A DNA stretch of 64,000 nucleotides. Origin: an uncultured Ruminiclostridium sp. (GTDB lineage Bacteria > Bacillota > Clostridia > Oscillospirales > Ruminococcaceae). Both the position numbers and the translations under genes were made by a program. The stretch covers positions 1-64,000 of the forward strand of contig CANQED010000004.1 of assembly GCA_947594425.1 (NCBI GenBank). The letters run 5' to 3'. The notes below the pieces were generated by a model that saw nothing but the letters and a program-made list of their open reading frames with translations, had not been told where the DNA came from and ran no database searches. Below, one piece after another: positions 17,323-24,614 of this stretch (its first letter is position 1; every line of letters starts with the position of its first letter).

Positions 17323-17982
17323 TTAATACTTTGCGCCGTATTGTGCGCGATATTCTTTCATAGCGGGGATATATTCTTTTCCGTCGATTATGCCGTTCTC
17401 GATAGCGGAGATTATATCGTCCATATTTACTATCGAGTAGACCTTAACGCCAAAATCCTTATATGCCGACTGGACTGCGGACATATCGCTGTCGAGCGCC
17501 TTTTCCATACGGTCGACGGTTATAACCATTGCGGTGACGTCGACGTCAGCCTCGCCTTTAAGCTTAGGGAGGACTTCGCGAAGCGCCTTTCCCGAGGTCA
17601 TAACGTCCTCGATGATAACGACCTTATCGCCGTCGGCAAGCTGCTTTCCGACGAACATTCCGCCCTCGCCGTGATCCTTTACCTCTTTGCGGTCAAAGCA
17701 ATAGCTGCCGTTCCAGCCCGATTTATTGTGAAGCGCGACGCTTGCGCTGACTGCAAGCGGTATGCCCTTATACGCGGGGCCGAAAAGTACCTCGGCCTCA
17801 ATGCCGTTTTCTATTATACAGTCGGCGTAAAATTCGCCGAGGCGCGCAAGCTGCTCGCCCGTGCAATATTTGCCCGCATTGATGAAATAAGGAGCTACTC
17901 TGCCGCTCTTAAGGGTAAATTGACCGAAAGAAAGGACCTTGCTGTCAACCATAAATTTGATAAAGCTTTCTTTATAAGTCAT
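17323..17982 (-). CDS. pyrE: Orotate phosphoribosyltransferase
   Basis: A 219-residue PyrE that joins orotate to PRPP to make orotidine 5'-phosphate in pyrimidine synthesis. FTLKSGRVAPYFINAG (substrate loop), FGPAYKGIPLA and the PRPP-binding VVIIEDVMTSGKALRE are clear. It is a single gene here, away from other pyr genes. An AGAGAGG ribosome binding site lies 9 bases upstream of the start and a sigma-A promoter at 18016-18044. Confidence 0.95.
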   Translation of the reverse strand: MTYKESFIKFMVDSKVLSFGQFTLKSGRVAPYFINAGKYCTGEQLARLGEFYADCIIENGIEAEVLFGPAYKGIPLAVSASVALHNKSGWNGSYCFDRKEVKDHGEGGMFVGKQLADGDKVVIIEDVMTSGKALREVLPKLKGEADVDVTAMVITVDRMEKALDSDMSAVQSAYKDFGVKVYSIVNMDDIISAIENGIIDGKEYIPAMKEYRAQYGAKY

Positions 17983-18015
17983 ACGGCGAACCTCTCTTTC
18001 AAAATCAGCTTATTT

Positions 18016-18044
18016 ATTTTAACACATTAGTTAGGAATTGTCAA
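18016..18044 (-). promoter_or_regulatory. Sigma-A promoter of pyrE
   Basis: On the minus strand TTGACA (18039-18044), a 17-bp spacer and TAAAAT (18016-18021). The leader is short (about 30 bases) and shows no attenuator hairpin. Confidence 0.8.
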
Positions 18045-18103
18045 GAGGTAAAATCGCATAATTCTTAATTTTGTCTAAACCGCCCTATAAGAAAACTCTG
18101 CGA

Positions 18104-18132
18104 TTGACATATACAAAAATATATGCTATAAT
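18104..18132 (+). promoter_or_regulatory. Consensus sigma-A promoter for PHP-gene leader
   Basis: TTGACA (18104-18109), 17 bp, TATAAT (18127-18132): a perfect consensus. Transcription should begin near 18139, exactly where the first direct repeat flanking the structured element begins. The resulting leader of about 320 bases therefore carries the whole element before the PHP gene. Confidence 0.85.
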
Positions 18133-18138
18133 GATATT

Positions 18139-18415
18139 GGTTGTATTTATCCGACCGATCAGTCTGTAGAAAAAGGTCAATATAAAGCGGAAGGAAAGAG
18201 GAGTTTGAGGGGAAAACCATCAGGGTTTTCACCCTCAAGTTTAGATAAAAGCCGCTCACAGATGCGTCATTAAGCAATTTTTAAGGCATTAAAAATTGCT
18301 TTAAATCGAGGAAACCCGCTACAGCGGGTGGTCGATTTTTTGGCAGCTTGTCGGAAAATCCGACCCATAGGGAGGTGTTTTCGACAAGCTGATCGGTTGT
18401 ATTTATCCGACCGAT
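18139..18415 (+). repeat. 21-bp direct repeats flanking structured element, copy 1
   Basis: The 21 bases at 18139-18159 (beginning GGTTGTATTTATCC, ending GACCGAT) recur exactly at 18395-18415. They bracket the structured element at 18168-18391. Without the element and one repeat, the promoter would lead directly into the PHP gene. This looks like a target duplication or a recombination scar. Confidence 0.75.
18168..18391 (+). ncRNA. Structured repeat element, copy 1
   Basis: About 224 bases matching 23993-24179. Shared blocks are GCGGAAGGAAAGAGGAG-type 5' sequence, hairpin 1 (TTGAGGG...CCCTCAA), a variable hairpin (here AGCAATTTTTAA/TTAAAAATTGCT), hairpin 3 (ACCCGC-TACA-GCGGGT), the single-stranded block GGTCGATTTTTTG and a closing hairpin (AGCTTGTCG/CGACAAGCT). 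Stems differ between copies by compensating changes, so the RNA fold is selected or was selected. It is transcribed from 18104-18132 in the leader of the PHP gene. No protein is expected. It may be a mobile RNA-like element or a regulatory RNA. Confidence 0.65.
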
Positions 18416-18458
18416 TTAATAAGCCCAAAAACTCTATTACCGAAAGAAGGCTGATTAA

Positions 18459-19307
18459 ATGAGAGCCGACTTGCATTGTCACACAACTTTGTCCGATGGT
18501 TCACTGGGCATTGAAGAAACCATCGCGCAAGCAAAGCGCTACGGCATAGACTGTTTTGCTTTGACCGATCACGACACACTCGCGTCGCTTTCGCGGGCAG
18601 AGGTCGTAGGAAACCGATACGGGGTGAGGATAATACCCGCCGCAGAGTTTTCCTGCTATGACAGCACCCGAAATACCAAAGCGCACATAATTTGCTACAA
18701 TCCGTTAAAGCCCGACAGGCTTGAGGGGCTGTGCCTGCGCACCAGCGAGCTCAGGAAAAAGCGCGGCAAGCAAATGGCTATGAAGGTCATAGAAAAATAT
18801 CCTATCACGCTCGACAGCATAATTAGATACGCCACGGGCAGCAAGGTCATATATAAGTGCCACATAATGCACGCGCTTATGGATTATGGCTACACCACCG
18901 ACCTATACGGAAAGGTATACGACGAGCTGTTTAATCCCGTGACGGGGCTGTGTGCCCAAGAAGTCAGCACCGATATGCAGGATTATCCCGAGGTGCATTT
19001 TGTGCTCGAGCTTATCCATTCCGCAGGGGGGATAGCCGTGCTCGCACATCCTAAGGTATTCGATAATTTTGAATTGCTAAAAGAGCTTGCCGAGAGCAAA
19101 AAGATAGACGGCGTAGAGGTGTGGCATTCCAGCGCGGACGAAAAGGTGAGAGAGCAGCTGCTCGGCATTGCGCAGGAGTATGACCTTATAACCACGGGCG
19201 GCTCGGATTTTCACGGATTTTACAATCATTATCCTATTGCTATCGGGTCTAATTACACGCCCGAGCAGTCATTGTACAGAATATTAAGAGAGAATAAGAA
19301 GGAATAA
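18459..19307 (+). CDS. PHP-domain phosphoesterase
   Basis: A 282-residue PHP protein of the YciV/RNase AM type. Metal-binding motifs: DLHCHTTLSDG at the N-terminus, LTDHDT near 37, AEFSCY near 60, LAHPK near 200 and GGSDFHG near 250. Relatives act as 3',5'-nucleoside bisphosphate phosphatases or 5'-3' exoribonucleases on RNA ends. A 2-base gap separates it from the malic enzyme gene, so they form an operon. Its leader holds the structured element at 18168-18391. The RBS is a weak GAAAGAAGG. Confidence 0.85.
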   Translation: MRADLHCHTTLSDGSLGIEETIAQAKRYGIDCFALTDHDTLASLSRAEVVGNRYGVRIIPAAEFSCYDSTRNTKAHIICYNPLKPDRLEGLCLRTSELRKKRGKQMAMKVIEKYPITLDSIIRYATGSKVIYKCHIMHALMDYGYTTDLYGKVYDELFNPVTGLCAQEVSTDMQDYPEVHFVLELIHSAGGIAVLAHPKVFDNFELLKELAESKKIDGVEVWHSSADEKVREQLLGIAQEYDLITTGGSDFHGFYNHYPIAIGSNYTPEQSLYRILRENKKE

Positions 19308-19309
19308 GT

Positions 19310-20464
19310 ATGGATATCAAGCAAAAGGCGCTCGAGAAGCATTACGAATGGGAAGGCAAAATAGAGGTCGTATCCCGTGCGCCGATAAACACCGCCGAAG
19401 AGCTCTCGCTCGCGTATACTCCGGGAGTGGCTCAGGCGTGCCTTGAAATAGAAAAAGACCCCTCGCTGTCTTATAAGCTTACCCGCCGCAAAAATCTTGT
19501 CGCGGTGATAACCGACGGCACGGCGGTGCTCGGACTTGGCGATATAGGCGGTCTTGCGGGTATGCCCGTAATGGAGGGCAAATGCTGTCTGTTTAAAGAA
19601 TTTGCGGGAGTTGACGCGTTTCCGCTTTGCATTAAGTCAAAGGATGTAGACGAGATAGTACATACCATAGAGCTTATATCCGACAGCTTTGGGGGAATAA
19701 ATATAGAGGATATCTCCGCTCCTCGCTGCTTTGAGATAGAAAAGAAGCTTAAAGAAAGGCTCGATATCCCCGTATTTCACGACGACCAGCACGGTACAGC
19801 GGTGGTAGTTGCCGCCGCTATGATAAACGCCGTGCGCTGCGCGGGAAAGAAATTATCCGACGTCACGGTCGTAATAAACGGCGCGGGCGCTGCGGGTATC
19901 GCTATCGGCAAATTTTTGCTCGAGATGGGCATAGGCGATCTTATTATGGTGGACATAAACGGCATTATCGACAGAAATACCGATTATGACAATCCCGCCC
20001 ATAAAGAAATGGCGGGGCTTACTAACCGCAATAATATCAGCGGAAAGCTCGCCGACGCTATGAAAGGCGCGGACGTCTTTGTCGGAGTGTCACGCCCCGG
20101 GCTTGTCAGCGAGGATATGATAAGATCAATGGCGGACAAGCCGATAGTTTTCGCAATGGCAAACCCCGAGCCCGAGATAATGCCCGACAAGGCAAAGCAG
20201 GCGGGCGCGTATATAGTCGGGACGGGACGCAGCGATTTTCCCAATCAGATAAACAACGTGCTTGTATTCCCGGGGATATTTAAGGGCGCGCTCTCTGTGG
20301 GCGCTAAGGCTATCACCGAGGAGATGAAAAAGGCGGCGGCTTATGCCATTGCGGACATCGTAACGCCCGATAAGCTCTCGCCCGAATACATAATACCCAG
20401 CCCGCTTGATAAATCCGTCGCCGAGTCGGTGGCGCGTGCGGTGGCTGAGGCGGCAGAAAAATAA
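19310..20464 (+). CDS. Malic enzyme (oxaloacetate-decarboxylating)
   Basis: A 384-residue short-form malic enzyme that converts malate to pyruvate and CO2 with NAD(P). Catalytic and fold motifs: LSLAYTPGVA, AVITDGTAVLGLGDIG, EDISAPRCF, FHDDQHGTAVV and the Rossmann VVINGAGAAGIAIGKF. Length is normal for bacterial NAD-type enzymes. It is tightly packed behind the PHP gene; AAGGAA at the end of that gene is its ribosome binding site. Confidence 0.93.
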   Translation: MDIKQKALEKHYEWEGKIEVVSRAPINTAEELSLAYTPGVAQACLEIEKDPSLSYKLTRRKNLVAVITDGTAVLGLGDIGGLAGMPVMEGKCCLFKEFAGVDAFPLCIKSKDVDEIVHTIELISDSFGGINIEDISAPRCFEIEKKLKERLDIPVFHDDQHGTAVVVAAAMINAVRCAGKKLSDVTVVINGAGAAGIAIGKFLLEMGIGDLIMVDINGIIDRNTDYDNPAHKEMAGLTNRNNISGKLADAMKGADVFVGVSRPGLVSEDMIRSMADKPIVFAMANPEPEIMPDKAKQAGAYIVGTGRSDFPNQINNVLVFPGIFKGALSVGAKAITEEMKKAAAYAIADIVTPDKLSPEYIIPSPLDKSVAESVARAVAEAAEK

Positions 20465-20478
20465 AGGAGGCAGCACAT

Positions 20479-20736
20479 ATGACTTACGAATACACTCCTA
20501 AGGGAGTTTGCTCAAGGAAAATGATAGTGGAGATACAGGACGGTATACTTACCGACCTTAAGGTAGTTGGCGGCTGCAACGGCAATTTGCAGGGAATAAG
20601 CTCACTCGTAAAGGGTATGCCCGTAGACGAGGTGATAAAGCGTCTTGACGGCATACAGTGCGGCAATAAGGGAACTTCCTGCCCCGATCAGCTTGCACAG
20701 GGACTTAAAGCGTTTTTGGAGAAAAACGCGGGATAA
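20479..20736 (+). CDS. TSCPD-domain protein
   Basis: An 85-residue stand-alone TSCPD protein, named for the conserved block GTSCPDQLA, with further Cys in GVCSRK, VGGCNG and IQCGNKG. The domain is elsewhere fused to class II ribonucleotide reductases, and stand-alone versions have no settled function. The four Cys could bind metal. A strong AAAGGAGG site lies 8 bases before the start. Confidence 0.85.
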   Translation: MTYEYTPKGVCSRKMIVEIQDGILTDLKVVGGCNGNLQGISSLVKGMPVDEVIKRLDGIQCGNKGTSCPDQLAQGLKAFLEKNAG

Positions 20737-20755
20737 TTTTTTGCGGAGAATTTAA

Positions 20756-21277
20756 ATGGCTGAGTACTGGGATATATACGACAAACACCGAAAACCGGTC
20801 GGAAGGCTTCATAAGCGCAGCAATATCCCCGGGGAATTTTTAAAGCCCGGGGAATATCATCTTGTCTGCGAGGCGTGGATAGTCACCCCCGATAATAAGC
20901 TGCTGATAACCCGCCGCCACCCCGATAAGCATTACGGAAGAATGTGGGAGTGCACCGGAGGCTCGGTAATAGCGGGGGAGGACAGCTTGCAGGGCATTAT
21001 CCGAGAGATACGCGAGGAAATAGGGCTTAATGTGACCGCCGAGGAGATAGAACTCGTGTCCACATCTTTGGGGACAAATTATTTTACCGACTATTATCTT
21101 ATCCGCCGCGATATTAAGCTCGACGAGCTCGTATTGCAAAAGGAAGAAGTGATAGGCGCGCGGCTTGTCACCCCTAAAGAGCTTAAATCCATGTTTAAGT
21201 CGGGCGAGCTTGTGCCGCACTTGTACAGATATATGCGGGAGATAGATTTCTTCTTTTTGGAGGGAATAAAAGAATGA
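20756..21277 (+). CDS. Nudix hydrolase
   Basis: A 173-residue Nudix protein. The Nudix box is GGSVIAGEDSLQGIIREIRE followed by EIGL (G-x5-E-x7-REVREEIG pattern). The start YWDIYDKHRKPVGR and the later EEVIGARLVTPKEL match the IPP-isomerase-like/YfcD subgroup. The substrate is unknown. The last 4 bases overlap the start of ruvX (ATGA), so translation is coupled. Confidence 0.88.
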   Translation: MAEYWDIYDKHRKPVGRLHKRSNIPGEFLKPGEYHLVCEAWIVTPDNKLLITRRHPDKHYGRMWECTGGSVIAGEDSLQGIIREIREEIGLNVTAEEIELVSTSLGTNYFTDYYLIRRDIKLDELVLQKEEVIGARLVTPKELKSMFKSGELVPHLYRYMREIDFFFLEGIKE

Positions 21278-21714
21278 AAATAATGGCAGTGGACTACGGC
21301 GACAGCCATACGGGGCTTGCCTGCTGTGACAGGACCGAGACCCTCGCCTCGCCGCTCGGCGTTATCAACGAAAAGGATTTTAATATTTGCGCTCAAAAGG
21401 TCGCGGCCGCTGCGGTCGAATACGAGGTCGGCGAGGTAGTTGTCGGCAACCCGATAAATATGAACGGTACATACGGCCCGAGGAGTGAAAAATGCAGGCA
21501 GTTTGCCGACTTACTTAGCAATTATCTCGAGATACCCGTTATTATGTGGGACGAGCGTTCTACCACGGTCACCGCTCACAATATGATGAACGAGGTAAAC
21601 AGGCGCGGCAAAAAGCGCAAAGAAACGATAGACGCGGTCGCCGCCGCGGTGATACTCGAGAACTATCTCGCATATAAGGCAAATATGAGAGAAAAACAGA
21701 CAAAAACCGAATAA
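21274..21714 (+). CDS. ruvX: Putative pre-16S rRNA nuclease / Holliday junction resolvase YqgF
   Basis: A 146-residue YqgF/RuvX protein with an RNase H-like fold: N-terminal AVDYGDSHTGLA (first Asp), VVVGNPINMNG, MWDERSTTVTA and late IDAVAAAVIL carry the acidic residues. The family matures the 5' end of 16S rRNA. It starts within the Nudix stop (ATGA), after GGAGGG. Confidence 0.9.
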   Translation: MKIMAVDYGDSHTGLACCDRTETLASPLGVINEKDFNICAQKVAAAAVEYEVGEVVVGNPINMNGTYGPRSEKCRQFADLLSNYLEIPVIMWDERSTTVTAHNMMNEVNRRGKKRKETIDAVAAAVILENYLAYKANMREKQTKTE

Positions 21715-21737
21715 TTCTTAAACGACATTCATAATAT
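21709..21737 (+). promoter_or_regulatory. Possible sigma-E promoter before ylmC-like gene
   Basis: GAATAAT (21709-21715), a 14-base spacer and CATAATAT (21730-21737) resemble the sporulation sigma-E consensus GMATATT / CATACAHT (6 of 7 and 6 of 8 positions). The downstream gene belongs to a sporulation family, which makes the match more believable. Confidence 0.4.
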
Positions 21738-21764
21738 TGACTGATGAAACAAGGCGGTGATATT

Positions 21765-22052
21765 ATGATATGTCGTTTTTCAGATCTTAGGTGCAAAGAG
21801 GTAATAAGTATAAAGACGGGCGCAAGGATAGGCTTTGTCGATGATATGGAATTTGACAGCTGTACCGCCAAAATATGCCGAATAATAGTTTACGGGCGCA
21901 GCAAATGCTTCGGTCTGCTCGGCAGAGAGGACGATCTTGTTATAAATTGGTGCGATATTGAAATAATAGGTGAGGATACGGTATTAGTCAGCTGTGATGT
22001 GTCCTGCGGAAAGAAAAAGAAAGGCAATTTCCTGTCAAATCTGTTAAAATAA
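21765..22052 (+). CDS. YlmC/YmxH-family sporulation protein
   Basis: A 95-residue PRC-barrel-like protein (FSDLRCKEVISIKTGARIG, then WCDIEIIGEDTVLV) typical of the YlmC/YmxH family expressed in sporulation; the molecular role is unknown. The start at 21765 is chosen because AAGGCGGTGA lies directly upstream. It ends in a basic tail (KKKKGN). A hairpin terminator follows. Confidence 0.85.
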   Translation: MICRFSDLRCKEVISIKTGARIGFVDDMEFDSCTAKICRIIVYGRSKCFGLLGREDDLVINWCDIEIIGEDTVLVSCDVSCGKKKKGNFLSNLLK

Positions 22053-22073
22053 GCTCGCGTACGCTTATTTTTC
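22046..22073 (+). terminator. Terminator after ylmC-like gene
   Basis: AATAAGC pairs with GCTTATT across a loop of about 8 bases and is followed by TTT. It overlaps the stop codon of the ylmC-like gene and separates it from the rpsB promoter. Confidence 0.65.
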
Positions 22074-22084
22074 GCTAAAAATAC

Positions 22085-22230
22085 TTGACAACCTCGGCAA
22101 ATTATGCTAAAATAATAAAGCTGTGCAAAAATGCACAAATCCACACGCGCGTATAGGGCTCTACGGTGCTCTTACGAGTATGAGTCTGTCAGCGCGCGGA
22201 GGAAAAACCAAAAACAAGGAGGACACTGCA
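22085..22230 (+). promoter_or_regulatory. Promoter and structured leader of rpsB-tsf
   Basis: TTGACA (22085-22090), 17 bp, TAAAAT (22108-22113). The leader of about 110 bases has GTGCAAAAATGCAC at its 5' end and a longer closing pair, CGCGCG near 22146 with GCGCGC near 22194 just before the AAGGAGG site. This is the kind of structure through which ribosomal protein S2 can repress its own operon (the regulatory role is inference). Confidence 0.55.
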
Positions 22231-22995
22231 ATGGCAGTAGTATCAATGAAACAGCTTCTTGAGGCAGGTGTTCATTTCGGACACCAGACAAGAAGATGGA
22301 ACCCCAAAATGGCGCCCTACATTTTCACGGAGAGGAACGGTATATACATTATCGACCTTCAGAAGACCGTGAAAAAGCTCGACGAGGCGTACAACTTTAT
22401 TCATGACGTTGCCGCAAGCGGCGAGGAAATTCTTTTCGTAGGCACCAAAAAGCAGGCTGCCGATTCTATTAAAGAAGAGGCAGAGAGAGCAAACGCTCAT
22501 TATGTAAACGCAAGATGGCTCGGCGGTATGATGACCAACTTTAAGACCATCCGCAAGCGTATCAAGAGACTTGAGCAGCTGCACGCTATGGAGACCGACG
22601 GCACCTTTGACCTTCTTCCCAAGAAAGAGGTCGTTAAGCTTAACCTCGAGATAGAGAAGCTCGAAAAGTTCCTCGGCGGTATCAAGAATATGGAAAAGCT
22701 GCCCGGCGCACTTTTCGTAGTAGACCCCCGCAAGGAAAAGATATCCGTCGCAGAGGCAAAGAAGCTCGGTATCCCCGTAGTCGCTATAGTTGACACTAAC
22801 TGCGACCCCGACGAGATAGATTACGTTATCCCCGGTAACGACGACGCTATCCGCGCCGTAAAGCTTATCGCGGGCGCAATGGCAGACGCTATAATCGAGG
22901 CAAGACAGGGCGAGACCGTTGTTGCCGAGAGCGAGGACGAGAAGCCCGAAATGCCTGTAGAAGAAGAGCAGGCAGCAGAAGAAAACGCAGAATAA
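22231..22995 (+). CDS. rpsB: 30S ribosomal protein S2
   Basis: A 254-residue S2. The N-terminus [39 protein letters not shown] and VVDPRKE followed by [11 protein letters not shown] are diagnostic. An acidic C-terminal tail ([11 protein letters not shown]) is common in Clostridia. It starts after AAGGAGG and is followed 15 bases later by tsf, the universal bacterial pairing. Confidence 0.98.
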   Translation: MAVVSMKQLLEAGVHFGHQTRRWNPKMAPYIFTERNGIYIIDLQKTVKKLDEAYNFIHDVAASGEEILFVGTKKQAADSIKEEAERANAHYVNARWLGGMMTNFKTIRKRIKRLEQLHAMETDGTFDLLPKKEVVKLNLEIEKLEKFLGGIKNMEKLPGALFVVDPRKEKISVAEAKKLGIPVVAIVDTNCDPDEIDYVIPGNDDAIRAVKLIAGAMADAIIEARQGETVVAESEDEKPEMPVEEEQAAEENAE

Positions 22996-23010
22996 AAGGA
23001 GTTAAGATAA

Positions 23011-23931
23011 ATGGCTATTTCAGCACAGGACGTAAAACAGTTAAAGGACCTTACAAACTGCGGTCTTATGGACTGCAAGAAGGCTCTTGAGGCGTCTAAC
23101 GGCGACGTTGACGCAGCTATAAAGTACCTCAGAGAGAACGGGCTTGCTAAGGCGGCCAAGAAATCCGGCAGAATTGCCGCAGAGGGACTTGTATATGCAA
23201 AGATAGACGAGGAAAAGAAAGTCGGCGTTGTAGTAGAGGTCAACAGCGAGACCGATTTTGCCGCAAAATCCGACAGATTTGTAGAGTTTGTCGATCTTGT
23301 GGCTCAGACTATAATAGATAACGACGTAGCGGACGTTGAGGCTCTTAAGGCAGTAAAGCCCGCGGGCAGCGACGAGACTATCGGCGATATTCTCACCGAA
23401 AGGATAGCTACAATAAGCGAGAATATCCAAATTCGCCGCTTTAAGAAGATGACGGGCGACCTGTTCTCCTATATCCACAACGGCGGCGGCTCTATCATAG
23501 GCGCTATGATAAAGATAGAGGCTGACGACGTAAACGACGACGCGGTAAAGACCTGCGCTAAGGATCTTTTGCTCCAGATAGCCGCAAGCAGCCCTCAGTA
23601 TGTAAATATGGAGGATGTTCCCGCGTCCGTTATCGAGGAGGAAAAGGGCATTCAGCTTGAGATAGTAAAGAAAGAAAACGCAGAGTCTCCCAAGCCCAAG
23701 CCCGAAAACGTGCTCGAAAAGATAGTAGAGGGCAGAATGAGAAAGTTCGCAGAGGATATCTGCCTGCTCAATCAGCCTTATGTAAAAGACCCCAACCTTA
23801 CGGTTGCAAAGTATATCGCTTCCGTAGGCAAGAATATTAAGGTGGTAGATTTTGTCCGCTTTGAAAAGGGCGAGGGCATACAGAAGAAAGAGGATAACTT
23901 CGCCGATGAAGTTGCCTCGATGGTAAAGTAA
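23011..23931 (+). CDS. tsf: Elongation factor Ts
   Basis: A 306-residue EF-Ts, the nucleotide exchange factor for EF-Tu. The UBA-like N-terminal domain (LTNCGLMDCKKALEASNGD, then AIKYLRENGL) is followed by the core with VEVNSETDFAAK (EF-Tu contact TDF). Downstream is a terminator hairpin, then the second structured repeat. Confidence 0.98.
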   Translation: MAISAQDVKQLKDLTNCGLMDCKKALEASNGDVDAAIKYLRENGLAKAAKKSGRIAAEGLVYAKIDEEKKVGVVVEVNSETDFAAKSDRFVEFVDLVAQTIIDNDVADVEALKAVKPAGSDETIGDILTERIATISENIQIRRFKKMTGDLFSYIHNGGGSIIGAMIKIEADDVNDDAVKTCAKDLLLQIAASSPQYVNMEDVPASVIEEEKGIQLEIVKKENAESPKPKPENVLEKIVEGRMRKFAEDICLLNQPYVKDPNLTVAKYIASVGKNIKVVDFVRFEKGEGIQKKEDNFADEVASMVK

Positions 23932-23950
23932 TTTACTGATACAGAATAAT

Positions 23951-23987
23951 AAGCTGTGCGATGTGTTTATCACCGCACAGCTTTTCT
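23951..23987 (+). terminator. tsf terminator and left flank of structured repeat copy 2
   Basis: AAGCTGTGCG pairs with CGCACAGCTT and is followed by TTCTT. Nearly the same hairpin recurs at 24174-24209 on the other side of the structured element: 13 and 16 identical bases around a changed loop. The terminator has therefore been duplicated around the element. Confidence 0.85.
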
Positions 23988-23992
23988 TATAT

Positions 23993-24179
23993 AGAAAGGT
24001 TTATATAAAACGGAAGGAAAGAGGAGTTTGAGGGGAAAACCATCAGGGTTTTCACCCTCAAGTTTGATAAGTGCCGCTCAAAGAGCGGCAAAAATCGGGC
24101 AAAACCGCTACAGCGGTTGGTCGATTTTTTGACAGCTTGGCGAGAAACCCGACCGCAGGGAGGGGTTATCGCCAAGCTG
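23993..24179 (+). ncRNA. Structured repeat element, copy 2
   Basis: 187 bases homologous to 18168-18391. Hairpin 1 is identical in sequence. The variable hairpin is here GCCGCTC-AAA-GAGCGGC. Hairpin 3 is AACCGC-TACA-GCGGTT (copy 1 has ACCCGC/GCGGGT). The closing hairpin is AGCTTGGCGA/TCGCCAAGCT (copy 1 AGCTTGTCG/CGACAAGCT), with an inner AACCC/GGGTT pair replacing AAAA/TTTT. Like copy 1 it lies in the direction of the upstream transcript. It fills the tsf-to-membrane-protein gap, and no ORF in it is credible. Confidence 0.65.
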
Positions 24180-24213
24180 TGCGATGATATTCACCGCACA
24201 GCTTTTTTATTTA
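24174..24213 (+). terminator. Duplicated terminator, right flank of element copy 2
   Basis: AAGCTGTGCGATG..CACCGCACAGCTT is followed by TTTTTATTTA: a second, stronger version of the tsf terminator. Its first bases also close the last hairpin of the structured element. Confidence 0.8.
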
Positions 24214-24605
24214 GTATCAGCTTTAGATTTATCAAAAAACTGCTTAAATTTTAACGCCGCGTCTTTGCCGTAGGTCGTGACCGCAATAGTCGTAAGAGCG
24301 GCGCACATTGCCGATACGTTAAAGGTTTTGAGCGTTTCGAGCAATGCCTCGTCGGTTATCAGCCCGCAAAAGGATATTATCGGCACTACCATTGACATGC
24401 CCACCGCAAGAGCGGCGGAGCCCGCGACGGCATAAGCAGTCAATATCAGCCCGTGCAGCAGCTTTTTGCAGTCAAACGGCGCTTTGCATTTGCGCGACAA
24501 AGCAAGCCCAAACAGTATATCCGAGGCTCTCAGCAGCAAAAGCAGCAGCAGGCAAGCCCCGACATATTCAAGGCTCGAAAGGACGGAATTAATCAGCTCG
24601 TTCAT
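24207..24605 (-). CDS. Small membrane protein, holin-like
   Basis: A 132-residue membrane protein with about three hydrophobic segments (LEYVGACLLLLLLLRASDI near 12-32, LILTAYAVAGSAALAVGMSM near 52-72, then a weaker one near 95-115) and a charged C-terminal tail. The shape and the late KFKQFFDKSK resemble phage-type holins or toxin-secretion membrane proteins, but no lysin or other phage gene is near. It is 9 bases downstream of the HAD gene and probably co-transcribed with it. RBS: AAGGAG. The function is open. Confidence 0.6.
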   Translation of the reverse strand: MNELINSVLSSLEYVGACLLLLLLLRASDILFGLALSRKCKAPFDCKKLLHGLILTAYAVAGSAALAVGMSMVVPIISFCGLITDEALLETLKTFNVSAMCAALTTIAVTTYGKDAALKFKQFFDKSKADTK

Positions 24606-24614
24606 ATATACTCC

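Noticed and set aside
18065-18482. Leftward ORFs inside structured element copy 1 that encode short proteins similar to one in copy 2
   Set aside because: The similarity comes from the shared nucleotide repeat. They have no ribosome binding sites, different ends, and the base changes preserve RNA pairing rather than amino acids.
24207-24605. Prophage remnant based on the holin-like protein
   Set aside because: No lysin, structural, packaging or phage-regulatory gene lies near, and the similarity is only general membrane topology.
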